Shown here one piece after another: positions 54,817-64,000 of a stretch of 64,000 nucleotides of DNA; the stretch's first letter is position 1; every line of letters starts with the position of its first letter. This DNA is from Aporrectodea caliginosa. Taxonomy: Eukaryota > Annelida > Clitellata > Crassiclitellata > Lumbricidae. The notes below the pieces were generated by a model. It was not told the DNA's origin and ran no database searches. It worked only from the letters and a program-made list of their open reading frames with translations. The translations under genes and the position numbers were made by a program. The stretch lies in contig JACEVL010000971.1 in the NCBI GenBank assembly GCA_020284085.1, positions 62,001 through 126,000 on the forward strand. The letters run 5' to 3'.

Positions 54817-54868
54817 TGTGTGGGTGGGTGTGGGTGTGTGTGTGTGTGTGTGTGTGGGTGCGTGCATA
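54736..54868 (+). repeat. (GT)n microsatellite
   Basis: This is a GT tract with GGTGTG interruptions towards its right end. Confidence 0.95.
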
Positions 54869-54959
54869 TGTACAATGTAGTCCAAACATAAGTTACTTGA
54901 AGAACAGTGTCATGAAATTAATTACTTCGAAGCTACCTTTGTCTCTCTACCTATATGCC

Positions 54960-55640
54960 TGTGTGTCTTTATATCTGTCTGTCTACCAGTCTTCCTCTCT
55001 ATCCACTTGTCAGTGGCTCCACCTTTTGACCTGGTTTCCTTTTCCCTTGCTCCTCTTCCATTCACGAAAACTTCCAGCTTGTGCGATCCATTTCCAAACC
55101 CGGATACCATCCACCTTCGACACCACCCCACCCCCTATCCACCATCCACCCATCCATCCATACCTCATCTCGCTACCCTTCTTCCCCCATATATCCAAAT
55201 CCATAAGCGTCGCACCTCACGGAACAGCCCGCCTGTTAATTACCCCGATTTAGTGTCAGCTCAGACTGACACGCAGGGCGTTAAGACTTTAGTTTCCCTC
55301 TTAGAGTTCGCATCTCTCCCTCTTACCATCGTCCAGTTCTGTAATGTCGGGGGGTCTGTGGCCGCTGCAGATACCCTTATAATTACCCGCGAGCCGATCG
55401 ACCTGGCTGTCACTGGTCTGGTCTGGGCTGTAGGGTGAAGTAGGAAGGGGCCTGGTCTCTGGTGCCCCCCCCCCATCTCGGTGCCTGAGACGTGTCTGGA
55501 GTCCGACAAATTAGAAAAACACCTTTGGCGAAGATTGAAGATAGACATTACGACGACGAAAGAGAGGAAGAGATATTAGGAGGAATCGTATGGACGATGT
55601 TAAGTCTACGCCCCGAAGACTACATGCCCCGGCCAAATGC
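54960..55640. other. Unique island with an unassigned short frame
   Basis: Mostly pyrimidine-rich unique DNA. At 55492-55640 a plus frame reads MSGVRQIRKTPLAKIEDRHY then DDEREEEILGGIVWTMLSLR. It looks protein-like but belongs to no family I recognise and then enters a TCTG repeat. Confidence 0.2.
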
Positions 55641-55644
55641 AGCT

Positions 55645-55858
55645 GTCTGTCTGTACGTCTGTCTGTCTGCCTGTCTGCCTGGGTTTTTATATGTCTGTTT
55701 GTCCTGTGTCTGTCCGTCTTGTGTTTGTCCGTCTGTCTGTCTGTTTATCTGTCTGTCTGTTTGTCTGTCCGTCCGTCTGTCTGTCTATCTGTCTGTCTGT
55801 TTGTCTAACGGCTTTTCCCTCTTTTCCTTCATTCCGTTTTCCATCCATATTCTTCCCT

Positions 55859-55894
<36 letters not shown>

Positions 55895-55945
55895 TCATCC
55901 TGCCTTCTTGCTTAGCTTCTTTCGTTCATTCCTTCTTTCCTTCCT
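55645..55945 (+). repeat. (TCTG)n and (TTTC)n microsatellites
   Basis: TCTGTCTGTC-type repeats at 55648-55806 and TTTC at 55858-55897 directly precede the 536-bp MITE copy B, whose target site CTTCCTTT lies in this tract. Confidence 0.92.
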
Positions 55946-55947
55946 TT

Positions 55948-56483
55948 CAGTGTGTTTCTCCTTACAGATTTTATTTTAGTTATAGTTACAGTTATAGTTA
56001 ATGGTTTTTTATTTTACTTATAGTTATAGTTATAGTTAGTATTATTTTTTAGTTATAGTAACTTATAGTTATAGTTAATGGATTTTAATTTTAGTTACTA
56101 CTTAGTTACAATAATTAAGGCTAGTAGCAAAATTGTGCGTATTAACACGCTGTTTCACAATTTGCTCAGAGCTATGAAAGCCTTCGAAGCATGGGTACAT
56201 TCAGCTTCATGAATACACGAGTTTCCAAAGTAACTGATAAATTGCATAATAAAAATTGCATTTTTCGTTCTCATTTATGTCGAATCGTCCATATTGCGCT
56301 TCCTATTTTTATTTTTTGTATTAACGAAAATAAAGATGAATTTTCGTTATTGTTATTTTCGTTATAGTTATAGTTATAGTTAATGATATTTTTTAGTTAT
56401 AGTTATAGTTATCGTTAACGAAATCATTTTATTTTCGTCAACGAACATTTTCGTTATCGTTATCGTTAACGAGAATCACACTG
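55948..56483 (-). mobile_element. hAT-type MITE, 536 bp, copy B (inverted)
   Basis: This is the same element as 5738-6273 in reverse orientation and of identical length. The right end reads GAGAATCACACTG, the left CAGTGTGTTTCTCC. An exact 8-bp duplication CTTCCTTT lies at 55940-55947 and 56484-56491. The interior TTTCCAAAGTAACTGA and GAATCGTCCATATTG blocks match copy A closely. Confidence 0.92.
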
Positions 56484-56629
56484 CTTCCTTTATTCTTTCC
56501 CTTCTCATTTACTTTCATATCTCTGTCCTATCCTAGCCTTGCTCCTCTTCCTACCATCCTCTCAACGTTCTTAAAGTATCGTATGACAGTTACTGATTTT
56601 TTTAAACTCGTGAACGACTCCCTTCAAGT

Positions 56630-56759
56630 ATTCATTCATTCAAGTATTTGTATAGCCCCTCTTCAAAGAAACTACACAGAGGGGCTCCCGACTCCAGCAC
56701 AGTCAAAAAGAACAGTTTTTCTAGGGCTCGGGTGAACTACAGCGCTATATAAATCGTGC

Positions 56760-56843
<84 letters not shown>

Positions 56844-56850
56844 TATTAAC
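56630..56850 (+). mobile_element. LINE 3'-tail fragment with (ATT)n
   Basis: TTTGTATAGCCCCTCTTCAAAG and ACAGCGCTATATAAATCGTG are two LINE-tail words in opposite orientations; the second is followed by about 85 bp of (ATT)n. There is no coding sequence. Confidence 0.6.
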
Positions 56851-57765
56851 GTTCCTCTCTCTCCTTATCCTTTGTTCATCCTAATTCTGCTTCCCTAAGT
56901 AATTTCACCGGAAATTTCTCATCTAATTCGTTGCCAATCTTTACTTAATCTCTTGATTAGCCATATAATTCATCTTTCAATCCACTCTTCAAAGCAATGG
57001 ACAACTTTAATTTAGACCCAACGGTGCCGCCCAAATTCAAGTTCCCCCGTCTGAGGTAAACCCGCGAGGAATGCCCAAATCAGCGGCAGGTATATTGGGG
57101 TGATTCAGTCAGCCCCCAATTGGTTCCCCTAATCGATAATCGCTGGGTCCTATAATCAGAGCCTTTTGAAGTTTTCCGATTTCCAATCAGAGTACGTTTG
57201 ATTGCCCAGCATTGGGCCTTGATTGGCTGGTGATTGGCTGGTGATTGCATTCCTTGGCCTTAGAGATTCTTCAATCTTTCCCTAACTAATTATATCTTGT
57301 TCAGGGCGTAGCAAACTCCCGCGAGAACCCTTTAACTGATTAGGATGGGTCTGTGACCCACTTATCATACCCTTCCGCCCCATTCGCCTTGCTGCAGATC
57401 TAAAGACTGGGGTTCACATCTTATCTGATATAATTAAAGAGGCAGGAGGAGGAAGAGGAGGAGCAGGATGAGGAAGAGGAGGAGGAGGAGGGGTTCCTTC
57501 CTTGCATCAAATCCATAATTATTCATTAGGAGACGCAATTAACCAAAACTAATACAGGACCGGAATAACGAATTCATGATATGCATGTAGGTACTTATGC
57601 ATACATGTGTGTATATTTGTCTCTATCTATGGAAGTATGTCTTATGTGTGTTAATGTGCATGTATTTAGATGCTTTATTCATTAAATGCTTCACTTCTAT
57701 GTCATGTTTTATTTAATTTATTTTCTGAAAAAAATACACGCACTCAACGTGATTGTAATAGCCTC
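56851..57765. other. Unique island with clustered CCAAT/ATTGG words
   Basis: Between 57100 and 57260 ATTGG or CCAAT occurs about six times, including GATTGGCTGGTGATTGGCTGG. This may be regulatory; no gene is seen. Confidence 0.3.
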
Positions 57766-57965
57766 CTCCTTCTCCTCCTCCTCCTCCTCCTCCTCCTCCT
57801 CCTCATCATCACCACCATCAGCATCATCATCATCATCGTCGTCGTCGTCATCATCATCAACATCATCACCGCCACCACCAACTCCACCACAGCCATCATC
57901 ATCATTATCATCGGTTCCTGATGCCTGCCATTTGGCCGCGGTGGGTACGAACAAATGATATCCAT
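57766..57965 (-). mobile_element. LINE 3'-UTR tail with (CTC/ATC)n expansion
   Basis: The complement of 57900-57960 reads TCGTACCCACCGCGGCCAAATGGCAGGCATCAGGAACCGATG, the shared LINE 3' UTR. It runs into about 130 bp of (GAT/GGT/GAG) triplets on the minus strand. Confidence 0.75.
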
Positions 57966-58198
57966 TCTTTTCGGTCTGTTGTTTATTTCAAGTCTTGTTA
58001 TGTCCTGTTTTATGTTTCTATTCCAGTATTATGCTGGTTTTCCTTAGGAATGTGGAACAATATTTAATGTACATATATACATATATATATAATATATAAA
58101 TACATCTATATCTATATAATTATATATATATATAATTTAAATAACTCTGGCCTAAACGTAAACATCCGGGGGTAGTTCTTCTTCCCCCATTACGTTCT

Positions 58199-58600
58199 TG
58201 ACCTTTCGTTTGACCTCCATTCCAACATTCGTAAATGTGTCATCGACGTCATTTCTCGTCAACCGAGACCTATCGCGAGATCTCGTCCTCACTTTAACAG
58301 ATCGGCATTCCCCTTTTTATAAATAGATCCAGAGGTCATAGGTTACGAGGGTTATGACCCTGCCATGGTCAGATGGTGTCCCCCGTTTCGCTTTCCACCC
58401 TTTTCGTTGGTCAACCCTTTAATGCCTGAGACCTGGATGTCTGTAACCGAACCTGCTAGCAGGATCTGAGAACTAACGTAAAGCGATGCGGGGTCGCTTA
58501 CAGAGGTCAAGCAGAGGTCATGAGAAGACCTCGGTCGCCTTCAATCACTGCGTAGAATTCCTCTGGTCATCCGATCTCTCGTTGGTCAAGCGTGGTCATC
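58199..58600. promoter_or_regulatory. Candidate enhancer with nuclear-receptor half-sites
   Basis: Exact AGGTCA half-sites occur as a direct repeat with 5-base spacing (58504-58509 and 58515-58520), the DR5 arrangement bound by RAR/RXR-type receptors. Complementary TGACCT sites with 6-base spacing lie at 58199-58204 and 58211-58216, AGGTCA-T-AGGTTA (DR1-like) at 58333-58345, and TGGTCA-4-TGGTCA at 58583-58598. The segment is non-repetitive. No adjacent gene is identified, so the target is unknown. Confidence 0.35.
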
Positions 58601-58979
58601 TCCAATGGTCCAGCATCGCATCTGCTGATGGTTATACAGTAAGCTACTATGACTAAGCGCAGGATACGCTTGACCGTTCACCGTCCAGCTCTGACCACCT
58701 GTTGTTAAACGAAGCCCATTGTGTTCGGTGTCCGGCCGCAGCATACCAACACTGCTGGACGTAGACTGGACCCTGAATGGACGTCTTGGTGACAGCGTCC
58801 ACCCTAGGGTACCCCTGTGCCAACCCTCACAAATCACCCTAGTTTCTTTTGCCCTAAGCCAGTCATTATTCTGCCAGACCCCCATCATCCCCATGCCCCA
58901 CGTCTTAACATCGCCAGGTGTTCCATTAGCAGCCACTACAAGCAATTGTATGGCGGCATATTCAATCATATATGTATAA

Positions 58980-59480
58980 CTCCTTCCTTCCTTCCTTGCC
59001 TACTTCCTTCCTTCCTTCCATCCTTTCTTCCTCCCTTCCCAACTTCCTTCCTTTGTTCTTTCCTCCTTTCTTTCTCTCTTTCTTCTTTCCTTACTTCCTT
59101 CCTTCCATCCCTACTTCCTTCCCTCCTTTGTTCCTTCCTTTGTTCCCTTTTTTGTTCCTTCCTTTGTTGTTTTCTCTCTTTCCTCCTTCCTTTCTCCCTT
59201 CTTGTCTTCTTTCCTTTCTTTACTTCCGTTCTTCCTTCCTTTCTTTCTTTCCTATTTTCTTCTCTCCCTCCATCACCTCTTTCATTCAGTTATTCCTTCA
59301 TTCGATTCTCCTTCCTGCCTCCGTTTTTCCATCAGACTATATGACTTTTTCCTTTTCTGCTGTCTACTGCATTTCTGTTTTTCCATCTCTGCTTCTTTCT
59401 CTCTCAATCCTTCTTTCATTCCTTTCATTCCTTCCTTTTTTTTACTCCTTCCATACTTTCTCGCTACGAACTAATTCTCT
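58980..59480 (+). repeat. Polypyrimidine (TTCC)n-like tract
   Basis: About 500 bp of TTCCTTCC/TTTCTTCC low-complexity sequence produces [13 protein letters not shown] frames up to 178 codons long. It is not a gene. Confidence 0.9.
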
Positions 59481-59559
59481 GCACAGTCGCTTCACTGTTT
59501 TTTTTTAGATTCGATTGACATCCAGACATCTTGAAAATCAGGATAAATTTATGGAACAA

Positions 59560-59770
59560 ATAGCAAACGAAGGCTGCGCTGAATGGATAATATAAACGAG
59601 AACATAATTATAGAACGTCACTTGGCCTAGCACTGAGAGGAGCACTGGGCTTGACAAATGACCGAGGACAATGGAGATCATTTATTTATACCCATCGCCG
59701 TCAATGGCTTACCTCGGAAACTGATGTTGGTGATGGATGGTGGTGATGATGATGCGACGCTATATAAATA
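59560..59770 (+). mobile_element. LINE 3'-end fragment
   Basis: LRWMDNINENI-like and LALRGALGLTNDRGQWRSF-like pieces in shifting frames, then CCATCGCCGTCAATGGCTTACC and GGAAACTGATG, match the LINE C-terminus and 3' UTR seen at 2422. A GCTATATAAAT end follows at 59759. Confidence 0.7.
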
Positions 59771-59849
59771 TTATTCCAATTACAATTACATAATTATTAC
59801 TGTATCACAGCATGAAAATGGAAGAAGAAAAGCTATCGCTTAGGCTAAT

Positions 59850-60080
59850 ACCGTGAGGCAGCCGTGGGTAGGAAGTTCAGCGACTTCATTTTCTTAGCCT
59901 TGGCATACAAGAACGACTGGCCAGACACCTTCCACAATACAATACAATACTCTGAATCTTTCTATTCTTGCCTCAAAACTGTCCTTTTCAGCCGTGCTGG
60001 GGTCGCGACCGCTCCTGAGTAGTAACCTTGATATATATAGGGGCGCTATATAAATCTTCGTGATGAATTAATGAATGAAT
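59850..60080. mobile_element. SINE-core and LINE-tail scraps
   Basis: GCGACTTCATTTTCTTAGCCTTGGC at about 59880 is the second SINE family's core. ACAATACAATACAATAC at 59936 and GGGGCGCTATATAAATCTTCG at 60043 are LINE tail sequences, followed by AATGAATGAA. Confidence 0.55.
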
Positions 60081-60589
60081 ACGAAACTAAGCCAGTGGAG
60101 CCAATCTATTACCAAAATAGAGACATACTCATTCGCTGGTGACATGTTTTGATACTCCAATAGCCTTATCATCCGACCAACACCACCTACCACTTCATTA
60201 CCCCAGCCCCATTTCCAGCCTACCCTTTCCCACTCCAACACCCTCCTACCCACCCATTATAGGGTTTCTTCGTGCATAGAGGTGTACCACGCAGGGCTAG
60301 GTGGCCGTCACTGGACGTTAGGTAAAATGTTTTCACAGGGTATTTATCTCTGTCGGCTGAGGGTACTTTTGGAGGGTACGATACGGAGGCAGGGGAGAAG
60401 GAGCTAGGGTTTCCAACCCGATTGAAGGGTATTAATGTCACGGTCCCCGTTGAGTTGCTTCATCGGGGAAAAGACAGATGGCTACGTCGAGAGAGGAATC
60501 ACAGAATCCGTCCTAGGATACGGATGGAATCCCGTGGAGAGGCGAGTTTCAGAGAGAGGAGCAAGGAAGACGTAGATGGAGAGGAAGAG

Positions 60590-60975
<386 letters not shown>

Positions 60976-61029
60976 GACATAGAGAGACAGTGAGAGATAG
61001 AGGTAACCAGACAGAGATTTTTCCCAACG

Positions 61030-61470
61030 GTCGAAGGGAAATTTAAACCCATTGGTCAGATGATCAGAGATTGAGGGGCGGGTCCGCTCAAAGCGCCACA
61101 TCAAACACTGACCGCCACCGCGTGGGGGTCCTTCACCCTCCCGCTGGTCACTCTGGTCAGTGGAGATAAGCCCCCGCGTGATAATGACCGATGAGATAGC
61201 GGCGAGGCGTATCTAGGCTTCTTAGGAACGCAGTGGTCAGCGCATTCCGTCGCAGGGGAAATTGAAAATAACCCCCTCAATCAAAGCAGAGTCCAGTGTC
61301 CGGTGTTGACCCGGGGGCGCTTGAGACTGGACTGCAGGGTGAGCCAACAATGTGGGTTCTGTTGTCCTCGGGGTTTCCCGATAACTCGCTTATTGCAACT
61401 CCCATCAACGGACTTGAAAGTGAAATTGAAATTCCAGATCTCTCGTAAATACTTCTCCTGTGGTCAGGTG
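61030..61470. other. Unique GC-balanced island
   Basis: It contains several GGTCA/TGACC words (61085-61240) and a C/G-rich stretch. No exon could be supported. Confidence 0.3.
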
Positions 61471-61476
61471 GGAAAA

Positions 61477-61637
61477 TGGAAGGAAGGAAGGAAGGAAGGA
61501 AGGATGGATGGATGGATGGATGGATGGATGGATGGATGGATGGATGGATGGATGGATGGATGGATGGATGGATGGATGGATGGATGGATGGATGGATGGA
61601 TGGATGGATGGATGGATGGATGGATGGATGGATGGAT
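61477..61637 (+). repeat. (GGAA)n(GGAT)n microsatellite
   Basis: GGAAGGAA changes to GGATGGAT for about 135 bp. Poly-GWMD frames are artefacts. Confidence 0.95.
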
Positions 61638-61889
61638 TATGTATTCTTAAAACTGAATAAAGTTAAACATAGTTTGTTTTCTTATTGTAGTTTTGTACTC
61701 TACGTGTTAGGTTTCCATTACAAAAGTTATCTTCATTTACTTTAACATTTATTCTGCAATATTTTTTTGAATAAAATTAATATCGTCTCGTTTTCTAGGC
61801 AAATGAATCTGCAAAAATTAGTCCGCGATTGGCATACGGTTCCTGAGCTGCCCTTAAAATCTTTCGCGACCCTCTGTTAAAAGAAGTTG

Positions 61890-62200
61890 CCTATGCCATG
61901 AATTATAGAGGATTCAGAGTGTAACGACATCTTACGGCAACAAGGGTCGTTGACTTCGAAAGGCAGAACTGTTATGTCGAGATCTAAACGCTAACGAAAT
62001 GCGACTGTGTTTATTTAGTTGTAGAATGAAAGCTTTATAAAGGTGTCCAAATAACGTCCCACAATTTTTACAATGTTTATAGTTGGCTAGTTGCTGTTTA
62101 ACGACACTGTGCCATAACGAAGATGATTAGCGTCGCCCACCTCCTTTTTTCAGACTTGGGACTGGCACTACCACATGTAGTAGTGGCATAGCTAATTATG
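61890..62200 (+). repeat. Dispersed repeats B and A, adjacent copies
   Basis: GTAACGACATCTTACGGCAAC and AAAGGTGTCCAAATAACG at 61920-62055 belong to repeat B. TGCTGTTTAACGACACTGTGCCATAAC with GATTAGCGTCGCCC and ACTTGGGACTGGCACTACC at 62092-62180 is repeat A. Confidence 0.6.
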
Positions 62201-62249
62201 TTTATATATGCATATATATATATACGCATTTAACCATGTTTATGTATAG

Positions 62250-62330
62250 GCCTATATTGTATTGTATTCAAACATTTATAAAGCGCCTCTCATATAGGTG
62301 AACCATTCAGAGGTGCTCCCAGTGCGCAAG
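62250..62330 (-). mobile_element. LINE 3' tail, minus strand
   Basis: TTGTATTGTATTCAAACATTTATAAAGCGCCTCTC...CAGAGGTGCTCCCAGTGC is the complement of a LINE tail like that at 50648. A 24-bp part of it (62284-62307) is present inverted at 62451-62474. Confidence 0.65.
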
Positions 62331-62468
62331 GCCACAAGAGAAGAAAAAGGTTTTGAGAAAAGCAAAGGTGGAAGAGAGGTTACTAGCTAGAATTCGAGAG
62401 CGAGTAGATGGAGACAGATATATTTAACAATGTTTATATATATATATATAAATGGTTCACCTATATGA

Positions 62469-63958
62469 GAGGCGATAAATAACCAAAAAAAGAGGAAAGC
62501 ACCGGGGGAAGACAACATCACAGCAGAAATGATCAGGGAAGGAGAGGAGTGCTCGGTGGAAATGATGCACACTCTGTGCAACAGGATATACCAAGGGAAG
62601 AAATGCCCGGAGGACTGGGGAAAGGCGATCATAGTCCCCATACACAAGAAAAAGGACAAAACCATCTGCAGCAATTACAGAGGAATTAGCCTCCTGAGCG
62701 TGCCTGGGAAGGTGTACACCAGAGTCCTGCAACAACGACTACGGAGGTATGTGGAGGAAATAGTGGGAGAGGAACAGGCGGGTTTCAGAAGAGGAAGGGG
62801 AACGGTAGACCAAATATTCACAATCAGGCAACTAGCGGAGAAATACTATGAAAATAACAAGGTGATTTATAACAACTTTATAGACTTCAGACAGGCTTTT
62901 GATAGCATCTGGCAGCGGGGGCTATGGAGAGTGATGAGGAATTATGGAATACCAGAGGAGCTAGTGGAACTACTAGAGGACCTATATAGCAAGACGGTAA
63001 GCGCAGTGAGAGTAGATGGAGAGCTAACGGAATGGTTTCGTGTGCATGTTGGAGTAAGACAAGGCTGCGGTCTATCCCCATACCTATTCAACCTGATATT
63101 GGAGGCAATGATGGACATAGCGCTGGCAGATACAGAAATAGGGGTGAGAATAAATGGAACAATAGTCAACAACCTAAGATTTGCAGACGACATAGATCTG
63201 ATGGCGGAAAGCGGAAGCCAACTGCAGGAACTAACGACCAGGGTACACGAAAGTAGCAAAAGATTCGGGCTTAAGATCAATGGAGAGAAGACCAAAACAA
63301 TGACAATTGGTAAGGAAAAAGAAAAGATAAACATCACCCTGGAAGGAGAGGAGCTGGAACAGGTAACGGAATTTGTGTACCTGGGGGGCGTAATTACGGA
63401 GGACGCAGAGTCGACAAGGGACATAAGGAAAAGAATTGGGCTGGCGTCAGCAATGTTTGGAAAGCTGAGGAAACTATGGAGATCAGGCAACATCTCAACA
63501 AGAACAAAACCAAACTATACGAAACACTGGTGATACCGGTCCTCACGTATGGAGCAGAGTCTTGGTGCATGAAAAAGGAGGACGAGAGAAGACTCCTGGT
63601 GGCGGAGATGGGATGGCTACGAGGACTACTGAATAGATCACGAAGAGAAAAGATACGGAATGAGGTGACACGAGAAGAACTGGGACAGAAGGAAACGATA
63701 GTGGAAAGAATAAAGAAACGAAGACTAACATGGTATGGACATGTGATCAAGATGGAGAACGGAAGAATGCCGGCAAAGGCGCTGCACGGAGAGGTGGAGG
63801 GAACAAGGAGCAGAGGACGTCAGAAGAAGAGATGGATAGATAACGTACTGGAGGACATAGAAGACAGAGGATGGGACTTAAGAAGGGCAATAGAACTCGC
63901 AAGAGACCGACCGAAATGGAGAAGTTTTGTTAGAGCCTCATCGTCAGCGAATACTTGA
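62469..63958 (+). pseudogene. Non-LTR (LINE) reverse transcriptase, one frameshift, 5'-truncated
   Basis: This is the best-preserved retroelement here. The frame opens at 62469 with KAPGEDNITAEMI (no start codon of its own), then NYRGISLLSVPGK, EEQAGFRRGRGTVDQI, FIDFRQAFDSIW (motif A), VRQGCGLSPYLFN and FADD (63180-63191, motif C), and stops at about 63533. A one-base loss near 63504-63512 moves the frame; it resumes as LYETLVIPVLTYGAESW, KKRRLTWYGHVIKMENG and GRQKKRWIDNVLEDIEDRGW, ending SFVRASSSANT and TGA at 63956-63958. The endonuclease domain is absent. A short UTR with AAAG and (AT)n ends the window. Exact clade (RTE-, I- or CR1-like) is not settled. Confidence 0.9.
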
Positions 63959-64000
63959 CGGAGGAGAAAGAAAGAAAGAAGAATATATATATATATATAT

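Noticed and set aside
58972..59508. 178-codon pyrimidine-derived frame
   Set aside because: It is a polypyrimidine low-complexity tract with no domain.

Overview
The window is eukaryotic nuclear DNA from an animal. It has spliced genes with GT/AG introns, tRNA-derived SINEs, LINE debris, hAT and MULE DNA transposons, and very many micro- and minisatellites. The overall look (frequent AGGCCTA words, 3' tails ending GCGCTATATAAA) suggests a marine invertebrate, possibly an echinoderm or another deuterostome. That taxonomic guess is inference; the sequence does not settle it.

Host genes. (1) Positions 1-3517, + strand: the last three exons of POP4/RPP29, the p29 subunit of RNase P/MRP, with a hAT remnant and LINE pieces in its introns. 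(2) 12656-13772, + strand: the terminal exon of a C2H2 zinc-finger gene whose last two fingers are of the Ikaros dimerisation type; a +1 reading-frame offset interrupts it near 13258-13290. (3) 20946 down to 16742, - strand: four exons of a RhoGAP-domain gene resembling the TAGAP/ARHGAP20 group, with splice phases that join exactly; its distal part was not found. Genes 2 and 3 are convergent. No other host gene could be supported; the remaining ~43 kb is repeats plus some unique, possibly regulatory DNA.

Mobile DNA. hAT-type elements with target-site duplications (TSDs): a 356/384-bp pair (4184, 7729), an inverted 536-bp pair (5738, 55948), a 183-bp element (10920), a 1.23-kb element carrying LINE reverse-transcriptase sequence (37098) and a 953-bp element (51068). 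There is also a transposase remnant (473). A 1.54-kb MULE-like element with ~210-bp terminal inverted repeats (31309) encodes a transposase C-terminus fused to a RING finger. LINE remains occur throughout; the best is a reverse transcriptase with one frameshift at the right edge (62469-63958).

Tandem repeats. The largest is a ~5-kb array of a 27-bp purine-rich unit (26003-31045) with a higher-order period near 1129 bp. It produces antisense open frames of ~1700 codons that are composition artefacts. Shorter arrays and microsatellites fill much of 40-62 kb. Islands of non-repetitive sequence (42.0-42.5, 47.6-48.4, 55.0-55.6, 57.0-57.4, 58.1-59.0, 61.0-61.5 kb) carry no gene I could recognise; the one at 58.1-58.6 kb holds a cluster of nuclear-receptor half-sites including an exact DR5.
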